Of a stretch of DNA of 64,000 bases, positions 43,065 to 50,612 are shown piece after piece; within the stretch, counting starts at the first letter, position 1; each line of letters begins with the position of its first letter. The notes under the pieces were generated by a model. The model did no database searches and was not told the DNA's origin. It saw only the letters and a program-made list of their open reading frames with translations. Both the position numbers and the translations under genes were made by a program. The DNA is from CAVALG01 sp045576295 (lineage in GTDB: Bacteria; Bacillota; Clostridia; Oscillospirales; Acutalibacteraceae), in the NCBI GenBank assembly GCA_045576295.1, contig JAZNGF010000055.1:1-64000 (forward strand). The letters are read 5' to 3'.

Positions 43065-45404
43065 TTATCTGTTAAGAAGAATAGTAACCTTTTCTTTGCC
43101 TTCTAAAAGCGACCAATTGATGATATTACCATTAACCTTACTTCCATCTACAAAAAGGCCCTTATCTTCACCCTTGGCAACGGTTATGTTGCAAAGTGTA
43201 CCGCGGCATTCGCGGCTCATTGTGAAGCCATCCCACTCCGATGGAATTTGAGGATCAATTTTTAATCCCTCAAGTTCAGGCCTTACACCTAAAATATACT
43301 GGGTTGCGGCTACATACATCCACGATGCTGTACCAGTAAGCCACGAGTTTACACAAGCACCTGCACGATTGTGCGGAGGCGCGAGCATTGTTTGAGAATA
43401 AACATACGGCTCGGTCATACAAACATCTGCAATGTCGTTTCTTCTTGTTGGCAATGATAGGGTATAGCAACGGTATGCATCATCTGCACGGCCTAACATT
43501 GTAAGCGCCATAATAGCCCATGTGTTAGCGTGGAAGAAGTATCCGCCGTTTTCGCGTGCTCCTGCCGGGAACATATAGAAGAACTTTTTGCTAACATCAT
43601 ACCCGCTTGAAGCAGGATAGTGCGAAATTAATCCCATATCCTTGCACAGATATTTTAGAACATTATCAAACATTGTGTTTGCCTGTTCTTTGCTTGGCAG
43701 ACGGCTGAGAACGGCCCATGACTGCGGATTAAGATAAATCTTATTCCATTCGTCATCATTAGTGCCGTATTTTTCACCGCTCGGGGTGAAGGCTCTGATG
43801 AACCACTCACCATCCCATATGGTATCCAGCTTTGAACGGCAATATTCATAAACCTCGTCTACCTTTTCCTTCCTATCTTTAAGATCTAAATGGCTATAAA
43901 GTTCAGAAAGTTCAAAGCAGGCGTGTGCTAACTGGAAGAATACAAAGGTTGATTCAGCAGGGCGCCACTTCGGGTGGTCTTCGCCAATGGGCCACAAGCT
44001 GTCGTTCCAGTCGTTTCCAAGGAATTTCGGGATTCCGCGCGGGCCTAAATTCGCCATTGTGAATTCAATACCTTTTTCAAGGTGGCCAAGAACGGTTGCT
44101 TCGCCGCCGTCAACGTATGGAATAACCTCGTCGAGGAATGCGTAGTCGCCTGTTTCTTTAACATAGCTTGTTACGCTGAATATCGACCAAAGGTGGTCGT
44201 CGCTTCGGCCGCCACCTGTTGAGTTTTTAGAAGCGGGGAAGTAAACGGTTTTTGCGTTACCGTTGTTCTTTTGAATTGAAAGTAAAAGCTTAATGCGTTC
44301 TTTTGACTCATTAGGAATTGAGTGTATAACACCTAAAACATCCTGCATACTGTCGCGGAAGCCGAAACCACGGTCAACACCGCGCTCGTAGATTGAAATA
44401 AATCTTGACCAGTCGAAGGTGGTTCTGGTTTGATATGAATGCCAAATATTAAGCATTGTGTTAACGTCTTCATTAGGTGTGTTAACCTGAAGCTTATTTA
44501 AGTGCCCCTGCCAATGTTCGGCAATGCCTTTGAAGGCGGCCTTTCTCTTTTCAGGGTCTAACGCTTCGGCAATTTGAATGTCGATATCTTCTAAATGTTC
44601 TGTAGCGCCAAGTGTGTATGCGCCGGTTTTCTTTTCGCCGGGTGCTAATGTAATCTCAGAGCAGAGAACACCAACAGCGCTATCGGAATGCATAATAGTG
44701 TTTTTGCAAACGCCGGTGTCGAGAACCTGTGGGTTCGATTCATCGCGGTAGGGGCCTATAAACTCGCGCTGCGAGCAATCGTATCCGCAAATGGGGAAGT
44801 CGGTTGAAATATAATCAAACATTTCTTTATGGGTTAACTGCTTTGCCGATGAATCGCAAACAATTTTATTGTCGCGGAATTCGCACATCAGCGCCATGAT
44901 TTCCCAGTGGCAGAGCATATCAAACTGCGCGTTGTGGAAACTGAATTCAACATAAGAATAAAGTTTTAAATTTTTCGGCTTGTCAGAAAGGTTTTCGATT
45001 TCAACATCCCATATTTCATAGCGTGCGCCCTTTGGAACATAATATGTAATGGTTGTTTTAACATCGTTATAAGTGCCGGTGATTTTGGTGTATCCAAGGC
45101 CGTGGCGGCACTCGTAAAACTGCATATCTTTCATAACGGGCTGCCATGTGGGCGACCAATATTCGCCAGTGTCTTCATCGCGGATGTAAATGTAACGACC
45201 TGCACGGTCGATAGGATAGTTGCTGAATTTATAACGTGTTACGCGGCGGTTTGATGGGTCGCCATCGAACGACAGTCCGCCTGCGTTATTTGAAATAATA
45301 CCGCCGTAACCGCCGTTGCCAAGGTAGTTCATCCACTGTGTTGGCGTGTCAGGGCGGGTAACAACGTATTCAAGGTTTTGGTTGTCAAAATGTCCGTATT
45401 GCAT
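43065..45404 (-). CDS. GH94 family disaccharide phosphorylase (cellobiose phosphorylase-like)
   Basis: A 779-residue cytoplasmic GH94 enzyme. These phosphorolyse beta-linked disaccharides (cellobiose, chitobiose, laminaribiose or cellobionate) to sugar-1-phosphate. It has an N-terminal beta-sandwich (MQYGHFDNQNLEYVVTRPDT onward) and a helical (alpha/alpha)6 barrel with FGFRDSMQDVLG. The catalytic acid region is FLGNDWNDSLWPIGE, then HANTWAIMAL. No signal peptide is present. The exact substrate cannot be set by reading. AAGGAG precedes the ATG. A consensus-like promoter and a palindrome lie upstream. No transporter is adjacent. Confidence 0.9.
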   Translation of the reverse strand: MQYGHFDNQNLEYVVTRPDTPTQWMNYLGNGGYGGIISNNAGGLSFDGDPSNRRVTRYKFSNYPIDRAGRYIYIRDEDTGEYWSPTWQPVMKDMQFYECRHGLGYTKITGTYNDVKTTITYYVPKGARYEIWDVEIENLSDKPKNLKLYSYVEFSFHNAQFDMLCHWEIMALMCEFRDNKIVCDSSAKQLTHKEMFDYISTDFPICGYDCSQREFIGPYRDESNPQVLDTGVCKNTIMHSDSAVGVLCSEITLAPGEKKTGAYTLGATEHLEDIDIQIAEALDPEKRKAAFKGIAEHWQGHLNKLQVNTPNEDVNTMLNIWHSYQTRTTFDWSRFISIYERGVDRGFGFRDSMQDVLGVIHSIPNESKERIKLLLSIQKNNGNAKTVYFPASKNSTGGGRSDDHLWSIFSVTSYVKETGDYAFLDEVIPYVDGGEATVLGHLEKGIEFTMANLGPRGIPKFLGNDWNDSLWPIGEDHPKWRPAESTFVFFQLAHACFELSELYSHLDLKDRKEKVDEVYEYCRSKLDTIWDGEWFIRAFTPSGEKYGTNDDEWNKIYLNPQSWAVLSRLPSKEQANTMFDNVLKYLCKDMGLISHYPASSGYDVSKKFFYMFPAGARENGGYFFHANTWAIMALTMLGRADDAYRCYTLSLPTRRNDIADVCMTEPYVYSQTMLAPPHNRAGACVNSWLTGTASWMYVAATQYILGVRPELEGLKIDPQIPSEWDGFTMSRECRGTLCNITVAKGEDKGLFVDGSKVNGNIINWSLLEGKEKVTILLNR

Positions 45405-45428
45405 GTGATTCTCTCCTTAAGGTGCTGT

Positions 45429-45443
45429 GCAGAAACGTTCTGC
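45429..45443. promoter_or_regulatory. Palindromic operator candidate of the GH94 gene
   Basis: GCAGAA-ACG-TTCTGC, a perfect 6+6 dyad with a central CG, as in LacI/GalR-family operators. It sits just downstream of the promoter and before the ribosome site, where a repressor could block transcription. Confidence 0.45.
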
Positions 45444-45468
45444 GGCAAATATAATAAATTACCATACC

Positions 45469-45497
45469 ATTCTACCATAGTTTTACTGTAAAATCAA
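45469..45497 (-). promoter_or_regulatory. Promoter of the GH94 gene
   Basis: Minus strand TTGATT (45497-45492), a 17-bp spacer and TAGAAT (45474-45469). Confidence 0.6.
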
Positions 45498-45515
45498 CAA
45501 AAATACTAAAAAATT

Positions 45516-45546
45516 AAAACGGTAAATGTGCACAATTTACCGTTTT
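45516..45546 (-). terminator. Terminator of the Usp-like gene
   Basis: AAAACGGTAAAT and ATTTACCGTTTT (perfect 12 bp) around GTGCACA. On the minus strand it is followed by AATTTTTTAG. Confidence 0.75.
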
Positions 45547-45582
45547 AGTAATATAAATGTTGCTTTATAGGTTTTTTATGGG

Positions 45583-45993
45583 TTATGTAAGCGGCGATGG
45601 AGAGAAAAGCGCGGGATTTAGGGTGAATTTGTTGTTTTTTGAAACCATTGTAATAGGAGCGTTGCAAAAAACAGAAAGGCTTGAAACAAACTTGCTGTTT
45701 TCAGCCTGCTCGCCGGTGAAAATATGAATGGGCTTTACATTGTCGGCATGTAACACAAGGCTATTAAGCGGCTGGTTACTGTAAATAATTTTAATAGCTG
45801 TTCCTGTGTTCTTTGCAAGCTTTACAAGGGTTTTCATATCGCGCGAGCGCGTTTCGGCTTCGGCACGTTTGGGTTGCACCGTTACAACCTCAAACTCTGT
45901 GCAAAGTTTTTCAGCCAACTTTTTACCTTCGTTTATAATTGCTTCGCAATGCGGTTGCGCAGTTACAAAAATTAAAACTTTTTGTGATTTCAT
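45583..45993 (-). CDS. Universal stress protein-like (KdpD Usp-type) protein
   Basis: A 136-residue stand-alone domain: VLIFVTAQPHCEAIINEGKK, FEVVTVQPKRAEAETR and a C-terminal PITMVSKNN strand. The pattern resembles the Usp domain found inside KdpD kinases, a nucleotide-binding alpha/beta fold, though the G-x2-G-x9-G loop is not evident. It is short and has no kinase part. No kdp genes are near. The ATG follows AAGGATGA. The function is open; a signalling or nucleotide-sensing role is a guess. Confidence 0.55.
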   Translation of the reverse strand: MKSQKVLIFVTAQPHCEAIINEGKKLAEKLCTEFEVVTVQPKRAEAETRSRDMKTLVKLAKNTGTAIKIIYSNQPLNSLVLHADNVKPIHIFTGEQAENSKFVSSLSVFCNAPITMVSKNNKFTLNPALFSPSPLT

Positions 45994-46228
45994 ATAGTCA
46001 TCATCCTTTATATGTTTTAGTATACCTAACTCACAGTACCAAAAAATGTACAGATTGTTTCGTTAAGTTTAAAAAATTGATAATTAGTTGTTAATAAAAT
46101 ATATGTGCGAGAGTTATTATAATAAAACCAAAGACAGAATTTTGTAAAATAAAACGAGTTAGATTTATATTTTTATGCTTATAAAGAACGGTGTGCAATT
46201 AAAACTTAAAAAAATATTAAAAAAGGTA

Positions 46229-46257
46229 TTGACAATTGGGTTTAAGTGTACTATAAT
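46229..46257 (+). promoter_or_regulatory. Consensus promoter of the tRNA pair
   Basis: TTGACA (46229-46234), a 17-bp spacer and TATAAT (46252-46257). Positions 45994-46228 are AT-rich with no gene. Confidence 0.88.
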
Positions 46258-46289
46258 GATGAGGCTGTCGATTTTGGTAGCAGACATAA

Positions 46290-46366
46290 GGCGGTATAGC
46301 TCAGTTGGCTAGAGCATTCGGTTCATACCCGAAGTGTCGTAGGTTCAAGTCCCACTACCGCTACCA
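46290..46366 (+). tRNA. tRNA-Met (CAT), elongator type
   Basis: 77 nt with encoded CCA. The acceptor GGCGGTA pairs with TACCGCT (G-T at the end), the D-arm has AGCTCAGTTGGCTAGAGC, the anticodon loop is TTCATAC, and the T-arm has GGTTCAAGTCC. It lacks the C1-A72 mismatch and three G-C pairs of initiators and resembles the Bacillus elongator Met tRNA. An Ile2 (lysidine) reading is less likely. Confidence 0.93.
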
Positions 46367-46374
46367 AATTTTAT

Positions 46375-46449
46375 GGCCCGGTGGTCAAGCGGTTAAGACA
46401 CCGCCCTTTCACGGCGGTAACACGGGTTCGATTCCCGTCCGGGTCACCA
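46375..46449 (+). tRNA. tRNA-Glu (TTC)
   Basis: 75 nt with encoded CCA. The acceptor GGCCCGG pairs with CCGGGTC, the anticodon arm is CCGCCCTTTCACGGCGG with TTC, and the T-arm is CGGGTTCGATTCCCG. It is eight bases after tRNA-Met in the same transcript. Confidence 0.95.
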
Positions 46450-46450
46450 A

Positions 46451-46490
46451 AAAAACATCCCAAGTCTTTTGACTTGGGATGTTTTTTTTG
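46451..46490 (+). terminator. Terminator of the tRNA operon
   Basis: ACATCCCAAGTC, TTTT loop, GACTTGGGATGT, then T7; directly after tRNA-Glu. Confidence 0.93.
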
Positions 46491-46661
46491 AATGATGTTT
46501 GCCTTTAGCAAATGATGTAGGGCTACGCCCAATGATGTCGCTTTGCTAATGATGTGTGGCTGCTACATTTAGTGGCAAACATCACATCATTGCGAGTGAA
46601 ACGAGCAACATCATTTTTGCGAAGCAAATGCATCATTTCGGCTGAAAGCCGATGTATCATT
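46491..46661. repeat. Array of mini-hairpins separated by AATGATGT / ACATCATT
   Basis: AATGATGT occurs at 46491, 46511, 46531 and 46548. Its inverse ACATCATT occurs at 46584 and 46608, with one-base variants at 46630 and 46654. Short stems fill several gaps: TTGC/GCAA (46499-46511), GGGC/GCCC (46520-46530), TTTGC/GCAAA (46616-46628) and TCGGC/GCCGA (46638-46652). TGATGTTTGCC (46493-46503) also pairs with GGCAAACATCA (46574-46584). The block fills the space between the tRNA terminator and the four-helix-bundle gene. It is not CRISPR: spacers are hairpins and orientation flips midway. Confidence 0.8.
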
Positions 46662-46697
46662 GAAAGTCGAAATGCTTAAAACAAAGGAAGTGCTAAA

Positions 46698-47051
46698 GTG
46701 AAAGAAAACAAGCTTGCAGATATGTCAATAGATTTCGCTGTTAATATAATAAACCTTGTGAAACATCTACGCTCTCAACATGAAACTGTTATTGCAAATC
46801 AAATTGGTCGTTCGGGTACTTCTATAGGAGCAAATATTCATGAAGCTAACTATGCACAAGGTAAAAAAGACTTTATTTCCAAACTTGAAATAGCGTTAAA
46901 GGAAGCCAGTGAAACGGGATATTGGTTGGAGCTTTTATATAGAACGAATTATATTGATGATATGCAGTACAAATCCCTTTCCAATAAATGCGCTTCTATT
47001 CGCGCCATGCTTGTGGCATCTTGCAGAACTGCAAAGGGGGATACAATATGA
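46698..47051 (+). CDS. Four-helix bundle protein (S23/TIGR02436 family)
   Basis: A 117-residue all-helical protein. Hallmarks are DFAVNIINLVKHLRS, the central NQIGRSGTSIGANIHEANYA and KDFISKLEIALKEASETGYW. This family includes proteins encoded in 23S rRNA intervening sequences, and its fold resembles the Avd accessory protein of diversity-generating retroelements. Here no reverse transcriptase, variable repeat or rRNA is present. GTG 46698 follows AAAGGAAG. The stop overlaps the next ATG (ATGA), so translation is coupled to the YdcF-like gene. The hairpin array ends 36 bp upstream and may be part of the same unit. Confidence 0.88.
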   Translation: MKENKLADMSIDFAVNIINLVKHLRSQHETVIANQIGRSGTSIGANIHEANYAQGKKDFISKLEIALKEASETGYWLELLYRTNYIDDMQYKSLSNKCASIRAMLVASCRTAKGDTI

Positions 47052-47653
47052 TAAATCGCATTATTACAGATATTTCTGATTACATATTTATATCAGATAA
47101 ACCTGAAAAATCCGATGCGATTTTCCTACCGGGCGGTTCCCATCCCGAGCAGCCGGAATATGCCGCAGAGTTGTATTGTAAGGGATATGCAAAATGGCTA
47201 ATCCCCTCAGGGGGTGTTAGTATTAAACGTGATGAATGGCCTGGTGTTCGCTCAAAATCAGAGATATACAACAAAAAATATAAAACCGACTGCGAATTTT
47301 TTACTGATGTGTTTTTGAAAAACGGAGTGCCTGAGTACGCGATATTAGGCGAAGATAAATCAGGGCACACAAGAGATAACGCCTTTTGTTCCAAAGAGAT
47401 TGTTGCAAGCAAAGGTATAGAAATAAAAACAGCATTGATCGTTTGCAAGGCGTTTCACGCTCGCCGCTGTTTAATGTTGTATCAAATGGCTTTTCCAATT
47501 GTTAAATTCAAGGTTTGCCCTGTACATTGTTGTAATATCACAAAGGGAAATTGGTACAAAACTGAACAGGGAATAGAGCGTGTCCTCGGTGAACTTTCAC
47601 GATGTGGCAATCAGTTTGTAAGTGATATTAAAGAATATCTTAACAACATCTAA
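47048..47653 (+). CDS. YdcF-like (DUF218) protein
   Basis: A 201-residue protein of the YdcF/SanA/ElyC-like DUF218 fold: DAIFLPGGSHPEQPEYAAEL, LIPSGGV, TDVFLKNGVPEYAILGEDKS and HTRDNAFCSKEIV, then IVCKAFHARRCLMLYQ. The conserved Gly-Gly, Glu and Arg positions fit a small-molecule or nucleotide binding site. No signal peptide or membrane segment is present, unlike SanA/ElyC. It overlaps the four-helix-bundle gene by four bases, so the two may work together. The role is unknown. Confidence 0.82.
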   Translation: MINRIITDISDYIFISDKPEKSDAIFLPGGSHPEQPEYAAELYCKGYAKWLIPSGGVSIKRDEWPGVRSKSEIYNKKYKTDCEFFTDVFLKNGVPEYAILGEDKSGHTRDNAFCSKEIVASKGIEIKTALIVCKAFHARRCLMLYQMAFPIVKFKVCPVHCCNITKGNWYKTEQGIERVLGELSRCGNQFVSDIKEYLNNI

Positions 47654-47668
47654 TTGGTAGCATAAGCG

Positions 47669-47704
47669 AAAACTCCTCCAAACAAGTTTGGGGGAGTTTT
47701 ATGT
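47669..47704 (+). terminator. Terminator of the four-helix/YdcF pair
   Basis: AAAACTCCTCCAAAC, AAG, TTTGGGGGAGTTTT with one bulge, then T-rich. Confidence 0.75.
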
Positions 47705-47735
47705 TACTGTTCAGCCTAAAACCCTAAACAAAAAC

Positions 47736-47767
47736 AGCACCTGATACCTTTTAGCGGTTCAGGTGCT
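47736..47767 (-). terminator. Terminator of the XRE gene
   Basis: AGCACCTGA and TCAGGTGCT (9 bp). On the minus strand it overlaps the stop codon and is followed by GTTTTTGTTT. Confidence 0.75.
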
Positions 47768-47966
47768 ATTCTTTTTCAAATTTAATTATATCGTCAACTT
47801 CGCAGTCGAGGGCATAACACAGCGCATCTAACGTTTTAGTGCTTATCGCTTCACCTTTTTTAATTCGGTGCAATGTGTTTGCCGAAAAGCCTTGTTTGAA
47901 AATTAAGTGGTATTCTGTGATTCCTTTTTCATAAAGTGTTTGATAAAACGGTTTATAACTAATCAT
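47766..47966 (-). CDS. XRE-family HTH transcriptional regulator
   Basis: A 66-residue single-domain Cro/CI-like regulator (HTH_26/YozG type). The helix-turn-helix covers LIFKQGFSANTLHRIKKGEA, followed by STKTLDALCYALDCEVDDII, the standard fifth helix. No effector domain. It is divergent from a 23-codon ORF across overlapping promoters, an arrangement typical of autoregulated phage- or toxin-type switches. Confidence 0.88.
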   Translation of the reverse strand: MISYKPFYQTLYEKGITEYHLIFKQGFSANTLHRIKKGEAISTKTLDALCYALDCEVDDIIKFEKE

Positions 47967-47987
47967 TCATATCACCAATTAAATATT

Positions 47988-48031
47988 ATCATACCCAACC
48001 TCTTGACTATACTCAAAATATTAAGTATAAT
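47988..48031. promoter_or_regulatory. Overlapping divergent promoters with operator dyad
   Basis: Rightward: TTGACT (48003-48008), 17 bp, TATAAT (48026-48031). Leftward (minus): TTGAGT (48016-48011), 17 bp, TATGAT (47993-47988). The -35 regions interlock. TATACT-10 bp-AGTATA (48008-48029) is a dyad between the rightward -35 and -10, a likely site for the XRE protein. Confidence 0.65.
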
Positions 48032-48057
48032 ATTGTAAAAAGTTGAGAAAGGAGGGT

Positions 48058-48129
48058 ATGGTTTATTTTAAATTCAGTAATAACGTAAAACGTGATTCAA
48101 AGGGGTTGATAACCAAAAAGAAATTATAA
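48058..48129 (+). CDS. Small 23-residue ORF divergent from the XRE gene
   Basis: ATG 48058 is preceded by AAGGAGGGT and a good promoter 27 bp earlier. The frame runs 23 codons (MVYFKFSNNVKRDSKG onward) to TAA, basic and ending TKKKL. No family is recognised. The strong promoter and ribosome site argue it is expressed, though it could be a truncated start of a lost gene. Positions 48130-48224 show no gene. Confidence 0.45.
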   Translation: MVYFKFSNNVKRDSKGLITKKKL

Positions 48130-48224
48130 GTGGTTTAACTTTACGCCAAATCTTTAATATTGAATACATTTATTGAAAACTACAAAATTTAAAGAAAAAT
48201 TGTTTTAGTTTGAAATTAATGGTG

Positions 48225-48253
48225 TTGACGTTTAAAAAGTAATTTGATACAAT
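48225..48253 (+). promoter_or_regulatory. Promoter of the SLH protein gene
   Basis: TTGACG (48225-48230), a 17-bp spacer and TACAAT (48248-48253). Confidence 0.65.
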
Positions 48254-48301
48254 AATCTTAGTAATTATAAACATTAAATAAAAAGTTTGGAGGAAATGTT
48301 T

Positions 48302-50419
48302 ATGACAATTAAAACAAAAACACATAAGTTTGTTCACAAGTTAGTTGCAGTAATGCTGTCGACTTTGCTTATAGCATTTTACATACCGGTAGCATCTGTT
48401 GGCGCGGCAACAACATTCGTAGAAACACTTGACGATCTTAAAAATATCGCAAACAATCTTGATGGCGATTATGTGCTTGCGGCAACAATTGATTGCGGTG
48501 GAGAGGTTCTCGAGCCGATAGGCAATCTTAAAAACCCTTTCACAGGCACATTCACCTGCCCAACATCGTCTGATGGTAAGCCTAAGTATGCTATTACGAA
48601 TTTTGCGATCGATGTTAGCATTGATGCCACTTCAAGGGCAAACCAAAACTCAATGTATCAGAGCGACGGTGATACCCAGTGGTGTACTGGTTTATTCGGT
48701 GCTACACATAATGCATATTTTGAAAACATTGTACTTCTTGAGGCCGAGGTTACCAGTGATGTTTTCGGCGGTTCAACAATGGGTTCAAATTATGAAACCT
48801 ATTACGGTATGGATGAGCAGGGAACAGGTATCTTTGCCGGAGTTGCTGTTGGCACCACTTTCAAAAACTGCGGCGTTGAGGGTATGGTGGCAGCTGTGTC
48901 TAACCATGTTGGCGGGTTTGTAGGCCAAGCAACCAACCAAGTTAAGTCTTCAGGCGCTAACACCATTCTTCTTTCGAGCACTAACGGTTGTGATTTTGAA
49001 AATTGCTATGCTTATGTTAATGCAAACGGCGGTTGGAATGCATCTATGGTTTTAGGCCAAAAGTGTTATCAGGTTCAGGCAACCGACCTTTACGGTTGGA
49101 ATTTCGGCGGATTTGCAGGAAGCATTGCTGACACAGAATTAACCGGCTGCTTTGTTGATGGGTATGTAGCTTGCGGAACCTGGATGAGCATGGGTGGCTT
49201 TGTTGGCGGATTTGACTCTGCATCTAAAATTAATGCTTGTTATGTTACAGGTATAGGTGATAGGCTTGATGGCCCCTTTGCAGGCAGGCACAATGGCCTC
49301 CCCGATATTTGCACAGTTGCAGAGCAGTGCTATTCAGACCTTGTTTTAGGTGGTTCAGCCTTAGATGTTGATTCAAGCACAAGTAATTCGAACTATGTAA
49401 CAGCCACTGTTGGACAGCATCAGTACAACGCAAGCGGCACTAACCGCTTTTCAGTTTGCACTGTGGATAAAATCAATTCAGCTTTTTCTACAAACGATAA
49501 TTGGCAAACATACGCCGATGGCGTAACACTTCCCACAGTTAAGGCGCTTGCCGGTAAAACAATTAAAACAGTATCCGACCTTTTGTTAACAAGTACTACT
49601 GTAATGCAACCGGGTGTTTATAACATTCGTGTTACTGTAAACAAAACCGAACATCATTATTTAACCGCTTCTGAGGTTATAATAATCGATGAGTTAGGTG
49701 ATGAGATTGTATATAACGAAAGAGCAGGGGGATGGCCGCTTAATAGAGATACACAGTATACAATTTCGTATAATCTTAACGATCAGGGTTATTTAAATGG
49801 CAATTTCTTCAGCAACCTTGTAAAGAAAGAACAGCCAATTTTCCCCGATACCGACGCAAATGGCTGGTATTATAATGCGGTTATATATTCATCGGGTCAT
49901 GGGCTTGTTAAAGGCTATGAAAACGGATATTTCGGCACAGCCGACGGTATTCAGCGCCAAGACTTTTTGCTTATATTAGCGCGAGCTTGCGGTGCGGATC
50001 TTGATGCTTATGCAGGAATGCGCAGTCAATTCCCGGATGTTGCTGCGGGCAGCTATTATGAAGCGGCAGTTAACTGGGGATACGCAAACGGTGTTACAAC
50101 AGGTTATGAAAACGGCAGATTTGGCGTTGGTGATTTAATAAACCGTGAGCAGCTTGTAACTATGTTAATGAGAAGTTTAGGCTTCACCGAAATGGACCCC
50201 AACGCATTTTATCAGTTAGAGCTTGCGGCAAAAGCTCAATATACTGATTATCACCAAGTAAGTGATTACGCCAAAGAGTCTATGCTTATGGCGCTTTATG
50301 TTAGGTTTATTAACGGTAAAAGCCACAACACACTTGATCCTTTAGGCACAGCACAGCGCTGTGAGGTTGCACAGATTTTCTACAATATGTATTTATTAGC
50401 TAAAGAAACGGTTGCTTAA
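48302..50419 (+). CDS. SLH-anchored surface protein with GLUG-like repeats
   Basis: A 705-residue exported protein. A signal peptide (about 1-40, ending VGAATT) is followed by a beta-helix-like region with GLUG-type turns (GGFVGQA, GGFAGSIADTELTGCFVDGY, MGGFVGGFDS). Then come three SLH motifs: from about residue 513 (FPDTDANGWYYNAVIYSSGH), 578 (FPDVAAGSYYEAAVNWGYAN) and 650 (YTDYHQVSDYAKESM). SLH domains bind pyruvylated wall polymer, so it is cell-surface attached. The binding target of the beta-helix is unknown. GGAGG lies eight bases before ATG 48302. Confidence 0.85.
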   Translation: MTIKTKTHKFVHKLVAVMLSTLLIAFYIPVASVGAATTFVETLDDLKNIANNLDGDYVLAATIDCGGEVLEPIGNLKNPFTGTFTCPTSSDGKPKYAITNFAIDVSIDATSRANQNSMYQSDGDTQWCTGLFGATHNAYFENIVLLEAEVTSDVFGGSTMGSNYETYYGMDEQGTGIFAGVAVGTTFKNCGVEGMVAAVSNHVGGFVGQATNQVKSSGANTILLSSTNGCDFENCYAYVNANGGWNASMVLGQKCYQVQATDLYGWNFGGFAGSIADTELTGCFVDGYVACGTWMSMGGFVGGFDSASKINACYVTGIGDRLDGPFAGRHNGLPDICTVAEQCYSDLVLGGSALDVDSSTSNSNYVTATVGQHQYNASGTNRFSVCTVDKINSAFSTNDNWQTYADGVTLPTVKALAGKTIKTVSDLLLTSTTVMQPGVYNIRVTVNKTEHHYLTASEVIIIDELGDEIVYNERAGGWPLNRDTQYTISYNLNDQGYLNGNFFSNLVKKEQPIFPDTDANGWYYNAVIYSSGHGLVKGYENGYFGTADGIQRQDFLLILARACGADLDAYAGMRSQFPDVAAGSYYEAAVNWGYANGVTTGYENGRFGVGDLINREQLVTMLMRSLGFTEMDPNAFYQLELAAKAQYTDYHQVSDYAKESMLMALYVRFINGKSHNTLDPLGTAQRCEVAQIFYNMYLLAKETVA

Positions 50420-50476
50420 TTAAGAGTGTTTTAGTATAAAAATTATTATTTGAATATATAATAATTAAAGTCTACG

Positions 50477-50508
50477 GGCGGCAGGATTTCCTGCCGCCTG
50501 ATTTTTAT
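50477..50508 (+). terminator. Terminator of the SLH protein gene
   Basis: GGCGGCAGGA and TCCTGCCGCC with a two-base loop, followed by TGATTTTTA. Confidence 0.88.
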
Positions 50509-50612
50509 TAATTAAACTTTAAAATAATGGGAAACAAATGTTATAAACTGTATTGAAAAAATCGGCTTTATATATTATAATATTAAAGTATATTGTTTGG
50601 AGGAGATACGTT

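Noticed and set aside
46491..46661. CRISPR-like array
   Set aside because: Repeat units are only eight bases, change orientation midway, and the gaps are small hairpins of the same composition; no cas genes are near.
46698..47051. Diversity-generating retroelement based on the Avd-like fold
   Set aside because: No reverse transcriptase, template repeat or variable repeat is present nearby.
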